Positions 56,775 through 64,000 of a stretch of 64,000 nucleotides of DNA are shown piece after piece. Both the position numbers and the translations under genes were made by a program. Source of the DNA: Lytechinus variegatus (taxonomy: Eukaryota > Echinodermata > Echinoidea > Temnopleuroida > Toxopneustidae); the NCBI RefSeq assembly GCF_018143015.1, contig NC_054755.1:12378124-12442123 (forward strand), written 5' to 3'. The notes beneath the pieces were generated by a model, which was not told the origin of the DNA, made no database searches, and saw only the letters and a list, made by a program, of their open reading frames with translations. Positions within the stretch are counted from its first letter, which is position 1. Every line of letters begins with the position of its first letter.

Positions 56775-57005
56775 GGTGATGATAATGATAATAATAATAA
56801 TGATAATGATAATAATAATAATGATAATACGACTAGTAGTAAATAACAATTCATAATTTGCAGGAGGATTGTCATCATAAGCAAATTGCTTGAAAAATGA
56901 TGGTAACTGTAACAAGGATAATAATAATAATTATTATTATTATTATCATTATTATGATGATGATGATGATGATGATGGTGATGGTTACGGTAATAACAAC
57001 AACAA
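56775..57005. repeat. Compound ATA/ATG/ATT trinucleotide-type microsatellite
   Basis: Runs of gataataat and attattatt with gatgatgatgat near 56955-56975. The poly-Ile, poly-Met and poly-His frames are artefacts. Confidence 0.9.
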
Positions 57006-58636
57006 AAACCATTACAATAACGGTAGTGCAAAATGTAGTTGTTATTATTAGCATCATTATCTCATTTCCCGATTTTGTGAACACTTTATTGTTGTTTTGC
57101 TTGTTTTCTTTACCTTCATTGAAATGATTTCATTACGTCCCGGACTCTGGAAAGGGAAGGGGAACATGGCTAGCTCAAACTTAGAAGAAAAAAAAATTTC
57201 GTTTAGTGAAACCTGTGTATGTGATTTGAGTTTCGTCAGACGTGTATCAATCCGATATGATTATTTACGTCTGGGACCGACCTTTAACGTCACCATCCGA
57301 AATATTTGACCGTGGCTCGAACCTTGAACCTCTGCATCAGTGTGTAACTTCCCCACAGCTTGGATTACAGGCGCACGCCACAACGCCCAGTCATACACTC
57401 GTCCTATACTGTAGATTTGTACACGTAAATTTTGAACCCCTGTTTGTTAAATAAGAATAGGCCTGGCCTATACGGGTTTCTAATGTCGGTAGTTGTATGA
57501 ATACATAAACCGTACTTGAGCAGTATATAGGAACATCCATTCAACTTCGCCTTTCTTTTGTGTTTACAATATCTGCAAATTCTTACCCCCCCCCCCCCCC
57601 GCCTCGTTTGGTCATCTTATCTGCCCCCCCCCCCGCCTGCCTCTCTCTCTCTCTCTTTCCCATCACCCTCCCCCTCTTTTTCTCTCTACAAAAAAGGGAA
57701 TCTGATTCCATGTGTCTTTACAATAGGTGGGTATGTGGGCGGCGTACCTCCCCCCCCCCCCCCCTCTTCCCCATGCATATAGTTCTTTGACAGTATCCTC
57801 ATGGAGGGCCCTTGGTATCCTACACCACTGCTTGGCCAGGAATAAGGTAAATACACCTGAGCACTTTTGACAACAAAACGCCGAACTCGCTCCCTTTCAG
57901 CTCACTTCTGAAAAAAAAAGATGAACTTCAGCATCAGGTGACATACCATCATTGTTGATATATTAATCTCCCGGGACCTCAAATTCTTTTATATCGCTTT
58001 GCATGGCAATTTTTCTTCTACGGGTGAAAAAGATGGTGGCAATCAAAACGTGCGATGTTTGTCAGAATGATCGATAGTGTGTGGGAGGGTTTTATGTTTG
58101 CCCGGTGTGCTTACACATTCGGCCCGTTTCTCAGATAGACCAATGCTGAGTAGACTAAACCCATCTGGTCGGTAAGACTTTATCACTGTGGTCTAACTGC
58201 CGTTTGGTCCACACCACACATAAATTCTCACTTGGACTATTAACCAGTTGGTCTAACATCTAATTGCCACTTCGGCTATTTCTCATTTCTTACTTTGTCA
58301 AACAAAAATTTGGCTAATAAAATAATGACCGGGAATAATGAACAATCCAACTACAATGAACTAAGCGGTCTGAGACCGAATAGTAAATGGACTAAATAGC
58401 AATGAGACTAAATTGTTAGTAGGCGAACAAGTGGGATTACAGTCTTTAAAAAAATCAGTCCCATCGACTAGATCAGTAGATCAGTGCAACTGATTAGTCT
58501 AGTCACATTTGACGTAGTCAGAAACAACTCTGTTCTAGTAAAATACGACTAAAAAATATTCAAGTATGCCTAGAAGAACAGTTGCACCCAGCTGACTCGA
58601 TTAACTAGTCATTTTGACTGATTTGTTTTTAGAGTG
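57006..58636. other. No gene seen
   Basis: C-runs at 57588-57635 and 57750-57765, and a block of short tagaccaa/gactaga words at 58130-58630. No coding exon recognised. Confidence 0.5.
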
Positions 58637-58732
58637 AACAACCCTGTATCCTTTTCGTTTGGTCTCATATCACTACGACCTATAATTATAGGCTGTAGTG
58701 ATAGACCGAACGAAAAGGATACAGGGTTGTTT
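58637..58732. repeat. Near-perfect hairpin with about 40-bp arms
   Basis: aacaaccctgtatccttttc / gaaaaggatacagggttgtt, continuing through gtttggtct and agaccgaac to a central tataattata. Upstream text (58130-58630) repeats short gactagaccaac-like words. Confidence 0.8.
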
Positions 58733-58879
58733 TTGTCTCATCTTTATATTGATCCGCCCCCCCCCCCCTGTTATGTGTGATGATGATCAGCAGCAGCTGC
58801 AGAGAAAGTATTATTATTATATATCTCAACTACGTTTTGTCACACGCACGCACTCACTCACTTATTTTTTTTAATAAGT

Positions 58880-59200
58880 GCACACCTATACCAATAATGC
58901 GTAAAGCATTTTACATTTATTTGAATGCAGGATGTGGCCGGGGATCGAACCCCGGACTTTCCTTGTATAGCCAGGCGCCTTAGACCACTCTTTTTTTTTT
59001 TTTTTTTCATATTGTTTTATTCTGATTCCATGAACAAAAATATATAACATTTCAAATTAACATTTCAAAACACATAATATTTTACATTTCATATTTGGAC
59101 ATTTTTCACTAACTTAATACCAGCATAAATCATATATAACTTAAAGGAGAAACAATGAAATCAGTCACTCGGCCACGACACTTCCGCACACCTCACCCAC
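58880..59200 (-). mobile_element. SINE (GGTGCCGTGGCCGAGTGG family) split by a poly(A) retroinsertion
   Basis: Minus strand: the SINE body is at 58880-58987 (ggtctaaggcgcctggctat, ccggggttcgatccccggcc). The start of the head (cgtggccgagtg) lies at about 59168-59190. Between them is an insert of about 180 bp (58988-59165). Confidence 0.68.
58988..59165 (-). mobile_element. Short 5'-truncated retroposed sequence with AATAAA and poly(A)
   Basis: Minus strand: sequence ending ggaatcagAATAAAacaatatg followed by about 18 A. It is flanked by CACTC on both sides (58983-58987 and about 59166-59170), a plausible target duplication. The source transcript or LINE is not recognised. Confidence 0.55.
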
Positions 59201-59801
59201 ACGGTACTCACCCACTCCCACACACTCTCCAACCGCACACACCTATTCATAGTTTAAACACACTGAAGAAACCTGCATGTATATAAGATCTTTCAACTGA
59301 GACAATGTTTGCCTTTTCACACAGATGGCATATAACTATTATAATTATTGTCATGTTACTTTTGATATATGGCGAAGAACACATTAAAAAAGCACCCACC
59401 TTTAAACTTTACACAACACCATGACAACTATACTAAACGTGGTATTAACAAACCTATTCATATTTACCCCCTCGTTTATTGTGTGCATATATAGTACTGT
59501 CATCTACATTCTAAAAATACTTAACGACATAATATGTGATTGCAAATTATTTCATAAACGGAACCCGCATTTTACCAATATAATATTTGTGAATATTATG
59601 AACAACTATAATAATTGCAGCTTATAATCATCGTGCTGTTTAACATTAACGACTCGCATGCTCATTATATACTTTATTAGTGAACTCAACACAGACTGAT
59701 TCAATATCCATATTTCAATTTTAAAGTATAATGTTATATGATATAAGCATGTTAATATTATATTTCAATGATTGGTGGAAGAAATAATTGGAAATACTCA
59801 C

Positions 59802-59860
59802 CTGTCAGGACCCCAACTGCAGGTCGACACTACAAAAACAGCTCAGGTAAATCGAATGGA
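59802..59860 (-). other. Candidate noncoding 5' exon end of the Cys-loop receptor gene
   Basis: On the minus strand CCTGACAG|gtgagtat is a near-perfect splice donor (junction at 59802) about 3.2 kb upstream of the receptor ATG. A pyrimidine-rich tract ending gtcgtaag lies just upstream of that ATG and could be the matching acceptor. There is no coding potential. The left limit of the exon is arbitrary. Confidence 0.22.
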
Positions 59861-60124
59861 GTGGTATTATAGTGGCCTTTAACGGGCCAGTATTGGATCT
59901 GACTATCTATTATTGCGGCGCTTTTATAAACGACATTCCCGAACAGTGCACGCAACACAATGGTTTTTAAGCAGACACGATTCGCTGAATGACACGGTTC
60001 CATTATTTGAGGATTCTAAACATGAAATAACAATAGGAGTCCCAGGGATCAATAGAGGGTGAGAGAGAAAGGGGGAAAGAGACAGGGGGATACTGATCTG
60101 AGGAGGCGACTGTAATATGCAGTG

Positions 60125-60142
60125 TATCTATCTATCTATCTA

Positions 60143-60190
<48 letters not shown>
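60125..60190. repeat. (TATC)n followed by (TA)n microsatellite
   Basis: About five TATC units then about 20 TA units. Confidence 0.95.
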
Positions 60191-60192
<2 letters not shown>

Positions 60193-60309
60193 TATCTTGT
60201 CATTGTTCAAAACTCATCTTCACCCGACAAAGGAATATATAATTGGTATAGTGTCGAAAATCTGTCTATCTGACGGTCAATCGGATCGGGCTCGCCCTAG
60301 CTACTAACC

Positions 60310-60380
60310 GTCTCTGTGGTCTAGTGGTTAAGGCACCGGCGTTCAAAGCTGGGGCCCGGGTTCGATTCCCGGCAGAGACA
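60310..60380 (+). tRNA. tRNA-like gene or SINE head, apparent UCA anticodon
   Basis: Folds as a cloverleaf: acceptor GTCTCTG/CAGAGAC (7 bp perfect), A box TGGTCTAGTGG, anticodon stem CCGGC/GCTGG with loop GTTCAAA (anticodon TCA), T arm CCGGG-TTCGATT-CCCGG, discriminator A, then TTTTT. The 5' half resembles tRNA-Glu. The variable loop is only 3 nt, and the anticodon is not one for a standard amino acid, so it is probably a tRNA pseudogene or SINE head. It is far shorter than tRNA-Sec. Confidence 0.45.
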
Positions 60381-60559
60381 TTTTTCGGCATCACCAATTT
60401 TTCCAAAGGGTAGATAGCTCTGGGGAACCTTGATTTAAGCTGCGCCTACCATTGTTCTCTTCATCCATTTCTTTACAATATAGGCCTATATATATATTAA
60501 ATTGAAGTTCAGGGAAAGTGCTCGATGTTTCAATAGAAGCAGAGCGTTATTTGAATTTT

Positions 60560-60664
60560 CCTCACCTCAATGGTTTCGCGCCTCGATCACTGGCGGCTCA
60601 CCGGGACACTTTGATGAGCCGCCCGTGATCGAGGCCCGAAACCATTGGTAGACCAGAGGTGAGG
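60560..60664. repeat. Inverted repeat, CCTCACCTCAATGGTTTCGCG
   Basis: Left cctcacctcaatggtttcg and cctcgatcactggcggctca; right tgagccgcccgtgatcgagg and cgaaaccattgg...gaggtgagg. A short foldback of unknown class. Confidence 0.75.
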
Positions 60665-60785
60665 AATAAATAAATATATGTATATATAATAATGATAAAA
60701 CAACACTACAAAATAGGGTAGAATTTCTACAGTAATCGTATTTCAATATTGATATTACATATTACATCATACCGTGTATTTCTAC

Positions 60786-62100
60786 TAAAATCAAGCATCA
60801 AGCTAAGTTGATTAATTTGAGTGCTAAGTTGATTAATTTGTCTTTGTCAAGCGGTATATTTCCGCAACAATGGAAAAAAGCCAAGATTATCCCAATTCAC
60901 AAAGGTGGCGATAAAAATTCTCCTTCGAACTATAGGCCCATTTCAATTCTGCCCTGCGTATCTAAAATACTGGAAAGGGTTGTTCAACGGCAAGTTTCCG
61001 CCACGGCACTCAACTATTACCACTCTCCTACAGGTAACCGATGACTGGTTTCACTCGGTCGATCTGAAACATTACATTGGGGCCGTCTTCGTCGATTTAA
61101 AAAAGCATTCGACACCGTAAATTGTGATATTCTTATGAAAAAAATGAATAACCTAGGTATTTCTGGTACACCATCCTTATGGTTTCGAAGTTACATGTCA
61201 AACCGGGTTTGTAGGACTCTTATTAATTCGGAACTCTCTTATGAATCAGTTATTAACTGCGGTGTGCCCCAGGGATCACTCCTGGGGCCACTGCTCTTTA
61301 TTTTATATGTCAACGATTTAGTGAAATGTATTAATACATGTCATATCCAATTGTATGCGGATGACACCGTTTTGTATTTTTCACACCCCTCCATTGATAG
61401 AATCAACGAGGCTCTCAACTCAGATTAAGAAAATATGTACCAATGGATGTGCCAGAACAAGTTAAGTGTTAACTGTCAAAAACGGTCTGTATAATGCTCA
61501 TTGGAAGCAAGAATATGATTTCTAAACAAAACGTCCTTCATGTTTCCTTAAATAATACCCTGGCCAGCATTAGAACAAGTTCATCATGTCAAATACCTAG
61601 GCATCATAGTTGATGATTATTTGAATTTTAATCTGCATATAGACAACATGTTGCAAAAAATAGGTCAATTAGTCGGCTTTCAGGCTGGGAAGATTGCGGC
61701 GATCCCTATAAGTGAATCGATTCTGAAATTAATATATGCGAGGAGGTGCCGTGGCCGAGTGGTCTAAGGCGCCTGGCTATACATGGAAAGTCCGGGGTTC
61801 GATCCCCGGCCGCGGCACCTATGCCCGTGAGCAAGGCATTTAATCTACAATGCTCTTTTATCTTGCTTTCAAATGAATGGAAATGCTATATGCATTATTG
61901 GCAACTAGGTGTGCACTTGTTTAAAATATATATATAGTTCATTGATCCTCCCCTACTCCGATTATGGTGATGTTGTTTACGATGCATCCTTAAAGAAATA
62001 CACAGACCGCCTCCAAAAACTAGAAAACTGAGCAGGTCGTATTGTACTTCAGATTATACCCGAATCTCATATAGACTGTGGGATGGACAAGGAAAATGTC
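60786..62100 (+). pseudogene. Decayed non-LTR retrotransposon reverse transcriptase (CR1/jockey-like)
   Basis: Frames in order give WKKAKIIPIHKGGDKNSPSN and YRPISILPCVSKILERVV (60850-60990), then VFVDLKK / AFDTVNCDIL across a frameshift near 61100, then GVPQGSLLGPLLFILYVND and the catalytic YADD (61260-61370), then NKLSVNCQKT. After the nested SINE it resumes with LPYSDYGDVVYDASLKKYTD and LQKLEN (61940-62035). Frameshifts and stops rule out activity. Both ends of the element are missing. Confidence 0.88.
61745..61935 (+). mobile_element. tRNA-derived SINE nested in a LINE, GGTGCCGTGGCCGAGTGG family
   Basis: Head 61745-61819 keeps a perfect 7-bp acceptor stem (GGTGCCG/CGGCACC) and B box. The tail gcccgtgagcaaggcattta continues to gtgcacttgtttaaaat and a TA run. 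It interrupts the reverse transcriptase reading frame of the surrounding LINE. Confidence 0.85.
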
Positions 62101-62401
62101 TCTAGTTTTTCATTTCCGTGGGGCGGCAAATACAACCACGGTTCTTGGACATGATAATATGTAAAATATTATGAGTGAATACATGCACAATGTTGCCATC
62201 GGTAAATTCTGCTCCTGACCTCAAAATTAAAATTATAATATGCAAAATCGTACCATTGACTCGACTGGAAATTCCACCATTCACCCCGTGTGTTAAGGAC
62301 TTCCGTGAACGCGCGCAAGCGTGCACAATGCATGTAACCTCGTTCGCGTTTTATTTTTTTTTATTCGCTGTACATGATATACGTTATATACAGAATATAC
62401 G

Positions 62402-62524
62402 ATGGCGGATAAGATGTCGTCGTCTTCGTCGTGTTTTGACAGCGAAAATGACGATTTATCACTAGCAAATATATGCTACATGCACGTCTTACCCAAGGAA
62501 AGAGGGCCAGTAAATTCCTTTCAA
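62402..62524 (+). CDS. Candidate first coding exon, unknown product
   Basis: A short open stretch starts at an ATG in good context (acgATGG) and reads MADKMSSSSSCFDSENDDLS through ...KERGPVNSFQ, then meets a possible donor, CAA|gtaaag, at phase 0. Without splicing it stops two codons later. The region before it is richer in CpG than its surroundings. The serine-rich acidic start looks like the N-terminus of a nuclear or transposon protein, but nothing is recognised and no downstream exon was identified. Confidence 0.22.
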
Positions 62525-63089
62525 GTAAAGAGCTAGAACAAATTTAAGCCTTTGCTGCATTTGTTGATGTAGACTACCTGGGACTTCAGAATAAAAATAG
62601 CTATTCGTGCAGCAGAGAAGTTTGCGATTGACTTGCATGCAACCCGGCCCATCCCAGGGAGCAGTCACGGTGGCTAAACAGTGCAGGGGGGGGCAAGCTA
62701 TCCCCCCTGGCGGAGTTCACCGGGAACTTAAAGGGGAAAAAAGAAAAGGGGGAGAATGAAAGGGGAAAAAAGAAAAGGGGGAGAATGAAAGGGAAAGGGG
62801 AAAAAGAGGAACTGGAAAAGGAAAGAAAGAAGAACAGATTGTCATGAAAAGGTGATTTTATTTTTTTTTAAATAAGCATGCAAAATCATAAACAAAATCT
62901 TGTTTACCGTGGCGTACAGACCAAGAAAAAAAAAGGAAAAGGAAAGAGAGAAGGGTGAAAAATATGTTATCTTCTTTAACATTATGTCAAAATCTGAAAT
63001 TGGATTTTTGTAATAAAAATGTATAATTTTTTGCTCACTCGCATTGTTTTTTTTACCCGATACACCATATCGCCCCTCAAAATGTTGCC
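62525..63089. other. No gene seen; purine-rich tandem block
   Basis: A 30-bp unit (aaaggggaaaaaagaaaagg) is repeated twice at 62730-62790 within a purine-rich tract. Confidence 0.55.
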
Positions 63090-63365
63090 TCATGACGCCA
63101 TTGCCTGCCCCCCCCCCTTTTGAGAAGCAAAATACTAAAATTTGTAATGTAAATATGCCATTAAAACAAAGGTGTGCCCCCTCTTGAAATTGAAGACCCT
63201 TTTTTTCGTGTACGAAATATACTTCATTTGTGGGTGAAAACCTTTATTTTTTATTTTTTCTTGCTTGTCAATTGGTTGAAAAACTTTTTTTTGGGGGGGG
63301 GGGCTGGTCGAAACTTTCCTCTGAAAAATTAGCCCCCTTTTGGAAAATCATGGATCTGCCCCTGA
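63090..63365. repeat. Dispersed C/G-run repeat
   Basis: ttgcctgccccccccc, tgaagacccttttttt, gtgtacgaaatatact, cttgcttgtcaattggttg and aatcatggatctgccc. Same family as 17255-17545. Confidence 0.5.
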
Positions 63366-63486
63366 TAAGACCGGAGATTTTTTTGCTCTTGCCCCTCCTG
63401 CATGGCCACCGACCCGTTACGCTCCTGCCCAGCCCGACCAGCATTGCAGCAAGATCCGAATGGATCAAACTAACGTTATAGATGTA

Positions 63487-64000
63487 ACGCGTTACATCTT
63501 GCTCAGAGCCAGGTCAAACATCGTTCGTATCACCAGCATTCCAGCAATCGAAGGTGAAAAAGATACAGAGGATGATTTTGAGATGGTGATCCTTGTTATA
63601 GCGATCTTTGTCCATGCCAAAATTGTTTCACTTTGTGCTTTTGCATTTCATTCTCTGCAAAAGTGAAGCAGTACAAGCTTTGATGATTTTTGTATAGGTC
63701 TAGATTTCTTAATTGAATCGATACATAATGTGACTCATGTCATGACTTACTTCACCGCCACATTTACAAGCCTATGAATAGAAGACGAAGTCATGAGTCA
63801 CATTATTCATCGACTCAATTAAGAAATCTAGATGTAGACCTATACAAAAATCATCAAAGTTTGCACCGCTTCACTTTTGCAGAGAGTGAAATACAAGAGC
63901 ACAAAGTGAAAACAAATTATACCTTCGATCGCTTGATTGCTCAATGCTGGTGATACGAACGATGTTTGACCTGGCTCTGGGCAAGATGTAAACGCGGTAG
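63487..64000. mobile_element. 0.5-kb foldback element reaching the window edge
   Basis: Arms of about 240 bp: acatcttgctcagagccagg, tcgttcgtatcaccagcatt, gatttttgtataggtctaga on the left, each inverted on the right (ccaggt/acctgg...ctgggcaagatgt). The short spacer is near 63750-63775. It may continue outside the window. Confidence 0.82.

Noticed and set aside
56759..57127. Poly-His, poly-Ile and poly-Met frames
   Set aside because: Translation of ATA/ATG/ATT repeats on both strands.
57558..57790. Proline-rich frames
   Set aside because: C-run translation only.

Overview
The window is animal genomic DNA. It is AT-rich, intron-rich and packed with short palindromic (foldback) elements, tRNA-derived SINEs, mononucleotide G/C runs and minisatellites. 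Repeat style and gene structure suggest a marine deuterostome, most likely an echinoderm such as a sea urchin; this is inferred from style, not from a marker gene. Only two protein-coding genes can be assembled with confidence. Both are on the minus strand and both can be read from start codon to stop codon across consensus splice sites with consistent phases.

Gene 1 (33341 down to 21946, with a second terminal exon at 14238-14094) encodes translation initiation factor eIF4A, a DEAD-box RNA helicase: nine coding exons, 416 residues, all helicase motifs present. Its last exon exists twice. Both copies have the same phase, encode 47 residues and end in NVADLI plus stop. The second copy lies in a tandem segmental duplication of roughly 8 kb (unit 1 about 6.2/7.15-14.4 kb, unit 2 about 14.9/15.2-22.24 kb). 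Later mobile-element insertions present in only one unit leave readable empty sites in the other. Intron 6 has a GC donor, with a piggyBac-like nonautonomous element starting about 10 bp downstream of it. Exon 7 lies between two near-identical 245-bp direct repeats.

Gene 2 (56595 down to 42674) encodes a compact nicotinic acetylcholine receptor-like Cys-loop subunit: seven coding exons, 367 residues, signal peptide, Cys-loop, vicinal cysteines and four membrane segments. It keeps the classic 45-bp and 110-bp exons of the family and most aromatic agonist-box residues. Its M3-M4 linker is only about 20 residues and the pore-lining M2 is unusual.

Layout: 0-6 kb, no recognisable gene; 6-22 kb, tandem duplication with the eIF4A 3' ends; 22-33.4 kb, eIF4A body; 33.4-42.6 kb, intergenic, with arrays of a palindromic GCGAGCGCGAAGCGCGAGC-type repeat and a CpG-rich ACGTAGCGG-type block; 42.7-56.6 kb, receptor gene, whose second intron carries a dispersed 16-mer (TGTAACGTGAGTAACC) and a CACTCACT-type simple repeat; 56.6-64 kb, repeats, a tRNA-like gene, a decayed LINE reverse transcriptase interrupted by a SINE, and a 0.5-kb foldback at the right edge. 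The two genes show no functional link. The most unusual observations are the duplicated eIF4A terminal exon, the short-linker receptor and the unexplained 16-mer array.
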